DNA of 64,000 nt from NCBI GenBank assembly GCA_002968845.1, contig PVBG01000019.1, positions 1-64,000 on the forward strand, in the 5' to 3' direction. The first letter of the stretch is position 1. Every line of letters starts with the position of its first letter. The translations under genes were made by a program, and so were the position numbers. The notes under the pieces are model-generated. The model was given only the letters and a program-made list of their open reading frames with translations, was not told the DNA's origin and ran no database searches. Origin of the DNA: Neorhizobium tomejilense (GTDB lineage: Bacteria; Pseudomonadota; Alphaproteobacteria; Rhizobiales; Rhizobiaceae). Below are positions 32,758-42,444 of this stretch, piece after piece.

Positions 32758-35598
32758 TCACTGCCCAAGCCGCTCAAGCAGAGCCGGGACGTGCACCTGG
32801 TCGGCTTTGTAGTTGCCGGTCAGCATGTACATCATGATGTTGACGCCGGAGCGATAGGCATATTCGCGCTGCATCTCGTCCGGGGGGACGGTGGGAAGAA
32901 CGGGGCCGCCCTGACTGTCGACTGCCCAGGCGCCGGCAAAATCGTTGCCGGTGATCAGCAGCGGCGTCACGCCGTCTCCGCTGGAGGAGAGCTGCGCGCC
33001 GGTGTTCTTGGCTTCCTGCCGCGCCTCGACCCAAAGCGGGCTGCCGGTATAGCGGCCGGGGAAATTGGTGAGCAGGTAGAACGAACGGGTCAGCACATGG
33101 TCGGCCGGCGTCGGCTCCAGCGGCGGGATGTCGATATTGGCGAGGATCGCCTGCAGGCGTTCGCCATTCGGCGTGGTACCGCCGCCATCGAGCGACGAAT
33201 ACTGGTCGCGCGTGTCGAAAAGCACCGTGCCGCCGTTGCGCATATAGGCATCGATCCGGGAGATCGCCGCTTGGCTGGGCATCGGCGCGGTGGCGGAAAT
33301 CGGCCAGTAGATGATCGGGTAGAAGGCGAGTTCGTCCTTGGTGATATCGAGACCGACCGGGGCGCCGGGTTCCAGCGTCGTGCGGTAGGTGAGAAATTGG
33401 CTGAGACCTTCGAGACCCTGTTCGGAAATGCTGTCGACGTCCCGCTCGCCGGTCACGACGTAGGCGAGGTGGGTCGTATCCAGCCGTTCGAGGATCTGCT
33501 CGTCACCGGGCTTGGCTCCGGTACCGGGCGGCATCTCCTGCGCTTGCAACGGGCTTGGGACGAAGGCGAAGAGGCCGAAGGCGACGGCGGCGATGACCGC
33601 CGCGGCACTGCCGGCGGTGCGGCGACGGGTAGGCACGCGGGAGAAGGCGCCGTTCATGAAGAGCACCACAAGGCTGTCGAGGATCAGCATCGCCAGGGCG
33701 GCTGCAAAAAGGGCGGGACGCAGCGACACGGCTTCGCCGCCAGCGAGGCCTTCGCGCACCAGTGGCCGGCCGGCCGTGGTCGGATCGAAGCGGGCAATGA
33801 CGGTCTTCGGCGCCAGCAGGTTGACGGCGGTGAAACCGTCCTCGGTGCCGTAAAGGCCGGGCGGGTGGTCGAAGCTTGCGACCGGCACCTGGTTGGCGGC
33901 AATCGCGATCGGTCGGGCCGTTCCGGTCTCGGTGGTAAGGACGCCGTCGGCGGTGAGCAACCGGTAGGGAGCCAGCGTCGCCGCGGTCCCCTCTGCTCCC
34001 GAGCCAGACGACGCGGCACCGCCGGCGCGGGCGAGCTGCACCAGGCGGCGGAGCATTTCGACGAAATTGCCCGACAGCGGCAGGTTAGACCAGGTGGCTT
34101 CGGCGCTCGTGTGGAAGAGTACGATGCGGCCGGCCTCGACTTCCTTTTCGGTGACGAGCGGCGTTCCGTCGGCAAGGCTCGCCCAGGTGCGTTCGGCAAG
34201 ATCCGGCGTCGGTTCGGCGAGAACCTGGCGGGTGACGGTGATGTCGGCGGCGCGCGGCAGGCCGGCGAAGGGGCCGAAGCCCGGGAAATCGGCAAGCGAC
34301 TGCGGCTCCGACCAGGACATGGCGCCGCCGAGGGCGCGTTCGCCCTGGCGCAGGATCACCGGCACCAGCGGATCGTCGGCGGGGGCGGCGGCAAGGCGCG
34401 GCCCAGCAAAGCGGATCAACGTGCCCCCTTGAGCGATCCATCGCTGCAGCGGCGCATAGGATTCGGAGGGCAGGCGGCCGACATCGGCGAGGATGATGGC
34501 GGACGGATTGCCCTGCAGGATCTGCGGGATGGCGACCGAAAGATCGGCGGTGTTCGGCTGGATGACGTCCGCATAGGGCAGGAGCGCGCGGCTGATGTAA
34601 TAGAGCGGCTGCAGGAGCGGCTGGAAATCACTGCCGCTTTCGCCGGCGAGAAGCGCGATGCGGCGGCGTTTGAAGCCATCGTCGAGCAGGTGTGCCGCGC
34701 CGGCCGTCGCAAGCCCGTCGATGTTGAGCCGGGCGAAATCGTTGCGCAGTTCGAACGGCGAGGCGATCTCGGCGGTGGCGGTCGCTGCACCCGCATCGAA
34801 GCGCAGCGTGCCGGAGGCGAGCGCGCGCCCTTGGGCGTCCAGCGCGTTGACGTTCATCTGCTGCGCCGATGCGGTCGAAAGGCGCGTCGCGGTCACGGAC
34901 ATGGCGGCGGCATTGTTGACCGCATCGGTCAGCGCCACGGCGCTGTGGCCGTCGCCTTCGATCAGGCGCATTTCGGCGGGCGAGAGGGCTGCGAGCGTCG
35001 ACATGGCTTCGTTGTCACCGGCCGCCGCCATGCCGTCCGAAAGGATGGCGAGCGTGCCGGGACGGGCGCCGTTCATGGCTTCTCTCACCGCCTGGGCGGC
35101 GCGGGCGCGATCCGGAACCAGCGGCTTGGGGCTTGCGGCCGTCAGCTTGTCGCGGGCAGCGGCTGCCGTGCCGGGCACGGCCTCATGGCCGGCATCGGCT
35201 GTGAAGGTGATCGACACCGGCACGTCGGCGCTTTCGGCGTCATCGATCAGGAGGTTGGCGGTCTGGACGCGGCGCTCCCAGTCGGCCGCTGTCGCCCAGC
35301 CATTGTCGACGACGACAACCAGCGGGCCGCCGGAATTCAGGGAGTTGGCGCGCGGGTTCATGACCGGATCGGCGATCGCCAGGATCACGGCGGCGGCCAG
35401 CAGCATGCGCAGCAGCGTCAGCCACCAGGGGCTCTTCGAGGGCGTTTCCTCACGCTTCAGGACCGTTGCCAGGATCCGGAGCGGCGGGAAGACTTCCGCC
35501 TTCGGGCGCGGCGGGGTGAGCCGCAGCAGCCACCAGATGACCGGCAGCGCGATCAGGCCGAAGAGAATGGCGGGATTTGCGAAGATGAGCGCGCTCAT
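32758..35598 (-). CDS. BatA/DUF4159 membrane protein
   Basis: 946 residues. The N-terminus is a BatA-type anchor (IFANPAILFGLIALPVIWWL, TM1 ~6-24; LRPPRPKAE-like loop; TM2 ~62-80). A degenerate vWA region follows (VVVVDNGWATAADWER). After a further pair of helices near 620-680 comes a DUF4159 domain (about 705-940: THLAYVVTGERDVDSISEQG, later GGTVLFDTRDQYSS and RSFYLLTNFPGRY). The start overlaps the DUF58 gene stop by four bases, so the genes are co-translated. Probably part of an envelope MoxR-VWA system; the exact role is unknown. Confidence 0.85.
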   Translation of the reverse strand: MSALIFANPAILFGLIALPVIWWLLRLTPPRPKAEVFPPLRILATVLKREETPSKSPWWLTLLRMLLAAAVILAIADPVMNPRANSLNSGGPLVVVVDNGWATAADWERRVQTANLLIDDAESADVPVSITFTADAGHEAVPGTAAAARDKLTAASPKPLVPDRARAAQAVREAMNGARPGTLAILSDGMAAAGDNEAMSTLAALSPAEMRLIEGDGHSAVALTDAVNNAAAMSVTATRLSTASAQQMNVNALDAQGRALASGTLRFDAGAATATAEIASPFELRNDFARLNIDGLATAGAAHLLDDGFKRRRIALLAGESGSDFQPLLQPLYYISRALLPYADVIQPNTADLSVAIPQILQGNPSAIILADVGRLPSESYAPLQRWIAQGGTLIRFAGPRLAAAPADDPLVPVILRQGERALGGAMSWSEPQSLADFPGFGPFAGLPRAADITVTRQVLAEPTPDLAERTWASLADGTPLVTEKEVEAGRIVLFHTSAEATWSNLPLSGNFVEMLRRLVQLARAGGAASSGSGAEGTAATLAPYRLLTADGVLTTETGTARPIAIAANQVPVASFDHPPGLYGTEDGFTAVNLLAPKTVIARFDPTTAGRPLVREGLAGGEAVSLRPALFAAALAMLILDSLVVLFMNGAFSRVPTRRRTAGSAAAVIAAVAFGLFAFVPSPLQAQEMPPGTGAKPGDEQILERLDTTHLAYVVTGERDVDSISEQGLEGLSQFLTYRTTLEPGAPVGLDITKDELAFYPIIYWPISATAPMPSQAAISRIDAYMRNGGTVLFDTRDQYSSLDGGGTTPNGERLQAILANIDIPPLEPTPADHVLTRSFYLLTNFPGRYTGSPLWVEARQEAKNTGAQLSSSGDGVTPLLITGNDFAGAWAVDSQGGPVLPTVPPDEMQREYAYRSGVNIMMYMLTGNYKADQVHVPALLERLGQ

Positions 35599-36518
35599 GA
35601 CCTGCCTCCGCCCGGCTTTTGCGCCGGCAAGCCCGACAGATAACCATGCACGGCGACCAGCGCCTCGGAGGCGAGATGATCGGTCCGGTGAAAGACAAAA
35701 CTCCAGCCGAGGCGCCGCAGCGATTCACCCAGCGCATCGCGGCGGGCGAAATAGGCGCGCTGGTAATCCTCGCGGATCATCTCGGCGCGGCCGGAGACGA
35801 GCTTTTCGCCGGTTTCGGGATCGGTGAATTCGGTGCGGCCGGTATAGGGGAAAGTCTCCTCTGCCGGATCGGCGATCTCGACCACGTGGCCGCGCAGGCC
35901 GCGGCGTCCGAGCGGGGTGATGCGTTCCATCACCCGGTCGGCGTCATCGAGGAAATCGCCGATCAGCACGATGTCGCTGTGACCGCGGATCATCGCGGTG
36001 TCCGGCAGGCCGGTGGTCAGCGGCGCGTGCATGATCGAGGCGGCAAGCCGTTCGGCGGCGTTGCGGGACGATACCGGCTCCATGATGCCGGGGCAGCCGA
36101 TCCGCTCGCCGGACCGGGCAAGGATTTCTGCCAGCGCCAGCATCAGCACCAGCGCGCGGCTTTCCTTCGAGGCAATGGCAAGCGTCGATTTGTACATCAT
36201 CGAGGGCGACATGTCGGCCCAGAGCCAGACGGTGTGGGCGGCTTCCCATTCGCGTTCGCGGACATAGGTATGGTCGTCGCGGGCGGAGCGGCGCCAGTCG
36301 ATGCGAGACAGGCTTTCACCCTCGGCATAAGGCCGAAACTGCCAGAAATTCTCGCCGATGCCGCGCTTGCGGCGGCCATGCCAGCCGGCGATCACCGTGT
36401 TGGCGATGCGTTTGGCTTCCACCATGCAGTCCGGCACAAGCGTCGCGCGGGCCTGGGCTCGGGAGAGGAGTTCGCTACTCGGTGTCTGCTCTACGATCTG
36501 GCCAATGGTGGATGCCAC
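35595..36518 (-). CDS. DUF58 domain protein
   Basis: 307 residues, soluble. The DUF58 landmarks are GIGENFWQFRPYAEGESLSR, then DWRRSARDDHTYVREREWE, and the vWA-like VWLWADMSPSM (DxSxS) with VLIGDFLDDADRV. DUF58 proteins are regularly encoded directly after a MoxR ATPase and are thought to be its client or adaptor. Here moxR lies immediately upstream (25 bases) and BatA/DUF4159 overlaps downstream. Confidence 0.92.
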   Translation of the reverse strand: MASTIGQIVEQTPSSELLSRAQARATLVPDCMVEAKRIANTVIAGWHGRRKRGIGENFWQFRPYAEGESLSRIDWRRSARDDHTYVREREWEAAHTVWLWADMSPSMMYKSTLAIASKESRALVLMLALAEILARSGERIGCPGIMEPVSSRNAAERLAASIMHAPLTTGLPDTAMIRGHSDIVLIGDFLDDADRVMERITPLGRRGLRGHVVEIADPAEETFPYTGRTEFTDPETGEKLVSGRAEMIREDYQRAYFARRDALGESLRRLGWSFVFHRTDHLASEALVAVHGYLSGLPAQKPGGGRS

Positions 36519-36543
36519 GCAGGTTCCTTTCTAGCCGGCGGAC

Positions 36544-37557
36544 TTAGCCGCGGGCCTGCTTCACCAGACCGGCGATGACGTCGCGTACCGACATGCCTTC
36601 GGCGCGGGCTGCAAAGGTCAGCGCCATGCGGTGTTCGAGCACCGGTTCGGCAAGCGCATAGACGTCGTCGAGCGATGGGGCGAGACGGCCTTCGTAGAGG
36701 GCACGCGCACGGGCCGTCAGCATCAGCGACTGGCCGGCGCGCGGGCCGGGACCCCAGGCGACGTGCTTGTCCGTATGGGCATTGCCGTGGCCGGGGCGGG
36801 CGGAGCGCACCAGCGACAGGATCGCATCGACCACCTTGTCGCTGACCGGCATCTGGCGGATCAGCACCTGGATTTCCTGAAGGCGGGCGGAGTCGATGAC
36901 GCCGCGCGCCTTGGATTCCGAAAGGCCGGTGGTTTCGAGCAGGATCTGCCGCTCGGCGGCGAGTTCCGGATACAGCACGTCGACCTGCAGCAGGAAGCGG
37001 TCGAGCTGCGCTTCCGGCAGCGGATAGGTGCCTTCCTGCTCCAGCGGGTTCTGGGTCGCGAGCACGTGGAAGGGGGCGGGCAGATCGTAACGCTGGCCGG
37101 CGACCGTGATATGGTATTCCTGCATGGACTGCAGCAGCGCCGACTGGGTGCGTGGCGAGGCGCGGTTGATTTCGTCGGCCATCAGGAGCTGGGCGAAGAC
37201 CGGGCCCTTGATGAAGCGGAAGGAGCGGCGGCCGGCATCGTCCGTATCCATCACTTCCGAGCCGAGAATGTCGGAGGGCATCAGGTCGGGGGTGAACTGG
37301 ATGCGGTTGGCGCCGAGACCGAGCACGGTGCCGAGCGTAGTGACGAGCTTGGTCTTGGCAAGGCCGGGGACGCCGACGAGCAGCGCATGGCCACCGGACA
37401 GGACGGCCAGCAGCGTGTTCTCGACCACCTTTTCCTGACCGAAGATCACCTTGGCGACTTCGGTGCGGATGGCGGCGATGTCGGAAAGGGCCATTTCGGC
37501 GGCGGCGATGATGGCTTTCTCATCGAGGACGGTATCGGTGGAATTCATCAGGCCCAT
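36544..37557 (-). CDS. MoxR-family AAA+ ATPase
   Basis: 337 residues from the ATG at 37557 (MGLMNSTDTV), which has a GGAG site six bases away; an upstream frame to 37644 has no ribosome site. The AAA+ core shows Walker A-like LLVGVPGLAKTKLV, Walker B LLMADEINRASP, the sensor segment LATQNPLEQEGTYPLPEAQL and the arginine region LDRFLLQVDV. MoxR ATPases act as chaperones for vWA partners in envelope or metal-cofactor assembly. It is the first gene of the five-gene operon running to about 29.9-30.4 kb. Confidence 0.95.
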   Translation of the reverse strand: MGLMNSTDTVLDEKAIIAAAEMALSDIAAIRTEVAKVIFGQEKVVENTLLAVLSGGHALLVGVPGLAKTKLVTTLGTVLGLGANRIQFTPDLMPSDILGSEVMDTDDAGRRSFRFIKGPVFAQLLMADEINRASPRTQSALLQSMQEYHITVAGQRYDLPAPFHVLATQNPLEQEGTYPLPEAQLDRFLLQVDVLYPELAAERQILLETTGLSESKARGVIDSARLQEIQVLIRQMPVSDKVVDAILSLVRSARPGHGNAHTDKHVAWGPGPRAGQSLMLTARARALYEGRLAPSLDDVYALAEPVLEHRMALTFAARAEGMSVRDVIAGLVKQARG

Positions 37558-37792
37558 GTCGTTCTCCATCATCCAAAACTGGCTGGCATCCAGAACCGGC
37601 AGGCACTCAGAAACCGACTGGCTTTCCAAGGCCGGGCTCTTCATATCCCGGCATCGAATCGCTGCATCGCAGCATCCGGCTTATCCGATCAAACTTATTC
37701 CCCGAAATATGGCTGACAAGCACGTATTGAATGACTATCTCGTGAGGAACAATTGCTTTGGTGAATGCTTAAGGTCGAACCGGGACTGAAAG

Positions 37793-38416
37793 ATGGCAGC
37801 GCAAACGATAAATTCGGCACCCGATGCCGCAGGGCTTGCGGCCCTGATTTCGCGCGCTTCCGAGCAAACCGGCGACGGAAAGCGCGGCCTGCCCCCTGTC
37901 GATAGGTGGAATCCACCCTTCTGCGGCGATATCGACATGGAAATCCGTGCCGACGGCACCTGGTTCTACATGGGCACTCCGATCGGCCGCGCACCGCTGG
38001 TGCGGCTGTTTTCAACGGTGCTGCGCAGGGACGAGGACGGCAGGACCTACCTCGTAACACCTGTGGAAAAAGTCGGCATCCGGGTCGTGGACGCACCCTT
38101 CCTCGCCGTCGAGATGCAGGTGACGCAGCGTGAAGGCCGGCAGGTGCTCACGTTCAGGACAAATGTCGGTGATGTGGTCGAGGCAAGCGCCGAACATCCC
38201 TTGCGCTTCGAAATCTCCGGCGAAAACCGCGAGCTGAAACCCTATCTCCTGGTGCGCGGCCGGCTGGAGGCGCTCGTTTCCCGCGCGGTCATGTACGATC
38301 TCGTGGAACTGGGCGAGGCGATCATGATAGACGGGGTGCCGATGTTCTCCGTCCGCTCCGGAACGGAGGTCTTTCCCGTGATGCCCAAGGCCGAATTGGA
38401 CGCCTTATCGCAATGA
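37793..38416 (+). CDS. DUF1285 protein
   Basis: 207 residues. It carries the family's usual opening PPVDRWNPPFCGDIDMEIRA and the DGTWFYMGTPIGRAPLVRLF segment, which are diagnostic of DUF1285. Soluble and probably cytoplasmic; the function is unknown (the fold resembles PH-like domains in solved members). Its stop overlaps the Nudix start by four bases (ATGA), and the Nudix and CCA-adding genes overlap in the same way, so the three form one operon divergent from moxR. Confidence 0.92.
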   Translation: MAAQTINSAPDAAGLAALISRASEQTGDGKRGLPPVDRWNPPFCGDIDMEIRADGTWFYMGTPIGRAPLVRLFSTVLRRDEDGRTYLVTPVEKVGIRVVDAPFLAVEMQVTQREGRQVLTFRTNVGDVVEASAEHPLRFEISGENRELKPYLLVRGRLEALVSRAVMYDLVELGEAIMIDGVPMFSVRSGTEVFPVMPKAELDALSQ

Positions 38417-39048
38417 GTGACTTTCCCATCTTTTCGGCCGGCGATTTCCGCCGCCGGGCGCTGAACCAGAACGGCGGGCCGATCGATCACGCCTGGCGCG
38501 ATCACGGCGACCATCTGCTCAATCCGACGCTGGTGGATTTCGCCGCGGGGCTGAAGCTGAAGGACGCAGCGGTGCTGGTGCCGGTCGTCGACGACGGCGA
38601 CGGGGCGAAGGTGATCCTGACTCAGCGGACTTCGACGATGCGCAAGCATTCCGGGCAGATCGCCTTTCCGGGCGGCGGGATCGATCCGCAGGATCGGTCC
38701 CCGGAACAGGCGGCGCTGCGCGAGGCGGAAGAAGAGATCGGTCTCGACCGTTCCTTCGTCGAAACGCTGTCGCGCCTGCCGACCTATTACGCGGCGACCG
38801 GTTTCCGCATTACGCCGGTGCTGTCCGTGGTCAGACGCGGCTTCGAGATCACGCCCAATCCGGCTGAGGTGGACGACGTCTTCGAGGTGCCGCTGTCCTT
38901 CCTGATGAACGAGGCGAACCACCAGCGCGGCAGCCGTGAATGGGACGGCAAGGAGCGGCATTTCTACGTGATGCCCTACGAGGAACGAAACATCTGGGGC
39001 ATTACCGCGGGCATTCTGCGCACGCTCTATGAAAGGCTTTATGCATGA
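38413..39048 (+). CDS. Nudix hydrolase, CoA pyrophosphatase-like
   Basis: 211 residues. The CoA-pyrophosphatase signature is LTQRTSTMRKHSGQIAFPGG, followed by the Nudix box (IDPQDRSPEQAALREAEEEI-GL) in the normal spacing for this subgroup. It would split coenzyme A or related dinucleotides into 3',5'-ADP and 4'-phosphopantetheine. It overlaps both the DUF1285 gene before it and the CCA-adding gene after it by four bases. Confidence 0.92.
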   Translation: MSDFPIFSAGDFRRRALNQNGGPIDHAWRDHGDHLLNPTLVDFAAGLKLKDAAVLVPVVDDGDGAKVILTQRTSTMRKHSGQIAFPGGGIDPQDRSPEQAALREAEEEIGLDRSFVETLSRLPTYYAATGFRITPVLSVVRRGFEITPNPAEVDDVFEVPLSFLMNEANHQRGSREWDGKERHFYVMPYEERNIWGITAGILRTLYERLYA

Positions 39049-40307
39049 CCAGTGTAGCCGACGAGGCCTGGTTCCGGGACCCGGCGCTGCAGCGCATCCT
39101 GACCCTGCTCAATGCCGATGGCGGCGAGGCGCGGGTGGCGGGCGGCGCGGTACGCAATGCGCTGATGGGACTGCCTGTCGCCGATGTCGACATCGCTACC
39201 ACGCTTCGTCCGGAAAAGGTCGTCGAGCGGGCGGTCGCCGGCGGGATCAAGGCCGTGCCGACCGGTTTCGAGCATGGTACGGTGACGCTGGTCATCGGAG
39301 GCCATGGGTTCGAAGTCACCACGTTGCGCCGCGATATCGAGACCGACGGGCGGCGCGCCAAAGTCGCCTTCGGCACCGACTGGCAGACGGATGCGGAACG
39401 ACGGGACCTGACGATCAACGCACTTTATGCGGACGCTCAAGGCGTTGTGATCGACCTTGTGAACGGAATTCCGGATATCGACACGCGCACCATCCGTTTC
39501 ATCGGCGATGCGGCCGAGCGGATTACCGAGGACTACCTGCGCATCCTGCGCTTCTTCCGCTTTTTTGCCCACTACGGTTCCGGCCGGCCGGATGCGGATG
39601 GCCTGAGGGCCTGCGCCCGCGCCAAGGACAAGCTTTCGACGCTGTCGGCCGAGCGGGTCTGGTCCGAGACAAAGAAACTCCTGTCCGCCGCCGATCCTTC
39701 CCGCGCACTGCTGTGGATGCGGCAGGCGGGCGTGCTCACCGAAATTCTGCCCGAGACGGAAAAGTGGGGTATCGACGGCATTCACGGCCTCGTGGCGGCC
39801 GAGAAGTCGCTCGGCTGGACGCCCGATCCGACATTGCGGCTGGCGGCGATCGTGCCGCCGGATGCCGAGCGGCTGGATGCACTCGCGAAGCGGCTGAAGA
39901 TGTCGAATGCGGAGGCTGCGCGGCTCGCTACCTGGGCGAATGCGCCGGTGCCGCCGGACGAGGTGACGGATGTCGGCTTCGACCGGCTGCTCTACCGGCA
40001 AGGCGCGGAGGGGCTGGTCATGCGGCTGCGGCTCGCACTTGCCTCTGCGCGAACCGCGGCCGAAGGCGATCCGGCGGCGATGCGTAAATCCGCGCGGCTG
40101 TCGGTCTTGCTGAAGAGGGCGGAGAACTACGAGAAGCCGGTCTTTCCGGTCAGTGGTGCCGATATCGTCGCAGCCGGCGTGCCCGCCGGAAAGCGGGTGG
40201 GGGAAATTCTGAAGGAACTGGAAGACTTCTGGGTGGAGCGCAACTTCGCCCTCGACCGGGCGGCGCTGACCGCCCGGCTGGAGGATATGATCCGAAGTTC
40301 GCTCTGA
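39045..40307 (+). CDS. cca: CCA tRNA nucleotidyltransferase / poly(A) polymerase-type
   Basis: 420 residues of the class II nucleotidyltransferase family. The head domain shows GGAVRNALMGLPVADVDIAT (GG motif and DxD), and ERRDLTINALYADAQG further on. A tRNA-binding neck and body follow (residues 150-420). It adds or repairs the 3'-CCA end of tRNAs. GGAVRN has Asn where many members have Asp, but the two catalytic Asp (DVD) are retained. The third gene of the DUF1285-Nudix-cca operon. Confidence 0.95.
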   Translation: MTSVADEAWFRDPALQRILTLLNADGGEARVAGGAVRNALMGLPVADVDIATTLRPEKVVERAVAGGIKAVPTGFEHGTVTLVIGGHGFEVTTLRRDIETDGRRAKVAFGTDWQTDAERRDLTINALYADAQGVVIDLVNGIPDIDTRTIRFIGDAAERITEDYLRILRFFRFFAHYGSGRPDADGLRACARAKDKLSTLSAERVWSETKKLLSAADPSRALLWMRQAGVLTEILPETEKWGIDGIHGLVAAEKSLGWTPDPTLRLAAIVPPDAERLDALAKRLKMSNAEAARLATWANAPVPPDEVTDVGFDRLLYRQGAEGLVMRLRLALASARTAAEGDPAAMRKSARLSVLLKRAENYEKPVFPVSGADIVAAGVPAGKRVGEILKELEDFWVERNFALDRAALTARLEDMIRSSL

Positions 40308-40398
40308 TATCAGGCAACTTGCTGTCCTGACATCGCTTGGAAGTGAAGCCGCGAGCGTTCTGCGGCAGAACGGCTGGCGCCTCGGTACGTCCCAGGCG

Positions 40399-40590
40399 TC
40401 AGGCCGCCTCCGCGCCGTTTTCGTCGCGAATGCGCGCCTTGATGTTCTCGACCATGTTTTCGCGAATGATCTCTTCCCCGTGCACCGTGCGCAGATGCTC
40501 CACGGCGCGGCGGACCACTTCGGCGTCCTCGTCGGCACGGGTATGCCACTGGCAACCGGGCACGAGCGTACCGCATTCGAACAGTCGCAT
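40399..40590 (-). CDS. DUF1059 small protein
   Basis: 63 residues. It begins MRLFECGTLVPGCQWHTRAD, the near-invariant start of DUF1059 (CGxxVPGCxW). The conserved Cys/His residues suggest metal binding. The ATG at 40590 has an AGGAGGAAA-type ribosome site. Function unknown. The 90 bases between cca and this gene show nothing notable. Confidence 0.88.
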   Translation of the reverse strand: MRLFECGTLVPGCQWHTRADEDAEVVRRAVEHLRTVHGEEIIRENMVENIKARIRDENGAEAA

Positions 40591-40693
40591 GACATTTCCT
40601 CCTGTTAGCGTTGGACTGGAGGCGGCGGATATCTCCCATATCCGCCGGCGCCAACCTCGATAACTCGGAAACTACAAGGACCGTTCCCGACGC

Positions 40694-40960
40694 TTATTCG
40701 GAAAACGCCCAGGCGTGGAAGACGGAAGCCTGTTCCTGCCCCTTTTCCCGCGCCGTCTCGTCATTGGCGGCCGACATGGCGACCGACTTGCCGGCAAGCT
40801 GGCGCCTTACCTGGTCCACATAAAAGGCATGGGGAAGCTCACCGCCGGTTCTCGCGCGCATTTCCGTCGCGAGGCGGTCGATCATATCAGCAGTATCAAG
40901 GGAACGGGCGTCCTTGTTCTCAGACGCATCCGGCATTGGCATGCTATTCGGTGCCATCAT
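40694..40960 (-). CDS. Small hypothetical protein
   Basis: 88 residues from the ATG at 40960 (or 40957), preceded by a strong GGAGGAGG ribosome site that excludes the longer upstream start. The sequence is acidic at the N-terminus and helical in the second half (ADMIDRLATEMRARTGG, QVRRQLAGKSVAMSAAN). No signal peptide, membrane segment or known motif. The good ribosome site and codon use make a real gene likely; no function assigned. Confidence 0.7.
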   Translation of the reverse strand: MMAPNSMPMPDASENKDARSLDTADMIDRLATEMRARTGGELPHAFYVDQVRRQLAGKSVAMSAANDETAREKGQEQASVFHAWAFSE

Positions 40961-41087
40961 GGCGTTCCTCCTCCGGTACAACCAAGGGGACGCTACCACC
41001 ATCGCATCGATTCCGATATCGCATTTGTTAAGGATGAGATATTGGGGCCTGTTTATACCCGAAATCGTTAATTTTGTGATCTTTGAT

Positions 41088-42002
41088 CTAAGGCCACCTT
41101 ACAACCGGAGGCAGTGACGACAGAATGGACTCGACGTTGCCGCCAGTCTTCAACCCGAAAATAGTGCCCCGGTCGTAGAGCAGGTTGAATTCGACATAGC
41201 GGCCGCGGCGGATCAGTTGCTCGTCGCGATCATGCTCCGTCCAGGGCTTGTTGAAATTGGCACGAACGATCTTCGGGTAGACGAGATTGAAGGCCCGACC
41301 GACGTCCTGCACGAAGGCGAAATCCGCATTCCAGCCGCCTTTTTCCTCGGCCGGATGCAGCCAATCGAAGAAAATGCCGCCGACGCCGCGCGGTTCGTTG
41401 CGGTGCTTCAGGAAGAAATACTCGTCGCACCAGGCCTTGTAGCGATCATAGTCGGCGACCGCCTCGTGGCGCTTGCAGGTGATCTCCATGACCCGGTGGA
41501 AGAGGGCGCTGTCGGGATCCGTCTGGGTGCGGCGCCGGTCGAGCACCGGCGTGAGATCGGCGCCGCCGCCGAACCACTGGCTCGACGTCACCACCATGCG
41601 GGTGTTCATGTGGACGGTCGGCACGTTGGGATTGACCGGATGGGCGATCAGCGAGATTCCCGACGCCCAGAAGCGCGGGTCTTCCTCCGCACCCGGCATC
41701 TGGCTGCGGAAATCGTCCGAAAATTCGCCGTGAACGGTTGAGGTGTGGACGCCGACCTTCTCGAAGACGCGCCCCTCCATCATCGACATTCTGCCGCCGC
41801 CGCCGGCACCGCCGTCGCGCAGCCAGTCCTTGGGCTTGAAGCGGCCGGGCTCCTGATCGGAGAGAGGCCCCGTCAGCTCAGCCTCGAGACCTTCCAGCGA
41901 GGCGCAGATCGTGTCGCGCAGGCTCTCGAACCAGGCTCTCGCCGCCGCCTTCTTGTCTTCGATGTCCTCAGGCAATCCTTTGGGCAATACCGGCCGTTCC
42001 AT
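41088..42002 (-). CDS. hemF: Oxygen-dependent coproporphyrinogen III oxidase HemF
   Basis: 304 residues from the ATG at 42002 (MERPVLPKG), with a GAGAGGAA site. It oxidatively decarboxylates coproporphyrinogen III to protoporphyrinogen IX in heme synthesis. Visible family features: TVHMNTRMVVTSSQWFGGGADLTP (metal/substrate region; only part quoted here), FHRVMEITCKRHEAV, YFFLKHRNEPRGVGGIFFDW, and the C-terminal NLLYDRGTIFGLKTGGNVES. The length equals the family norm (about 300). Confidence 0.96.
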   Translation of the reverse strand: MERPVLPKGLPEDIEDKKAAARAWFESLRDTICASLEGLEAELTGPLSDQEPGRFKPKDWLRDGGAGGGGRMSMMEGRVFEKVGVHTSTVHGEFSDDFRSQMPGAEEDPRFWASGISLIAHPVNPNVPTVHMNTRMVVTSSQWFGGGADLTPVLDRRRTQTDPDSALFHRVMEITCKRHEAVADYDRYKAWCDEYFFLKHRNEPRGVGGIFFDWLHPAEEKGGWNADFAFVQDVGRAFNLVYPKIVRANFNKPWTEHDRDEQLIRRGRYVEFNLLYDRGTIFGLKTGGNVESILSSLPPVVRWP

Positions 42003-42177
42003 GTCTCTATTCCTCTCGCCATCCCCTTGGCGCGATTCGCATTTTTCCGATCGGGGATTAGCATTTCTGGCTTTCGCGAGCCATTCCATCGGTTGTCGCA
42101 GGTGGAAAATGAGACTCGCAAAGCGTGTCGCTGCGCATTATCTTTACCGCATAAACAGGTGCTGATCAGAGGCTTTC

Positions 42178-42435
42178 ATGGCAAAGTTCACACCCCCGCC
42201 GCTCGACGGGCTGAAACGCAGGATCGACCGCCACCGGCAGGAAAAGGCCGGCGAGCGCCAGGGCATGTTCGTACGGCAGACCTTCCAGCTCTCGCGGGAA
42301 GAAGCCCGCGAAAAGGCGCGCGAATGGTTTCACGAATTTCCGAAGGCAGCCTATTGGACCGAAGTGGAAAGCTGGCGCCAGCTCGAAGGCGACCAGATCG
42401 AATTCACCATGCGCAGGTTGCCCACGGCGGATTGA
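42178..42435 (+). CDS. Conserved small hypothetical protein
   Basis: 85 residues, basic and helical: MAKFTPPPLDGLKRRIDRHR, then a SREEAREKAREWFHEFPKAA helix and the WRQLEGDQIEFTMRRLP end. No membrane segment. It looks like one of the small uncharacterised proteins shared by rhizobia; no function can be read. It converges on the next gene with nine bases between the stops. Confidence 0.7.
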   Translation: MAKFTPPPLDGLKRRIDRHRQEKAGERQGMFVRQTFQLSREEAREKAREWFHEFPKAAYWTEVESWRQLEGDQIEFTMRRLPTAD

Positions 42436-42444
42436 TCCGATCCG

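Noticed and set aside
32539..35643. A 1034-codon open frame on the plus strand
   Set aside because: It is the antisense of the BatA/DUF4159 gene, whose minus-strand frame has clear membrane and DUF4159 features; the plus frame is Arg/Gly/His-rich with no recognisable domain.
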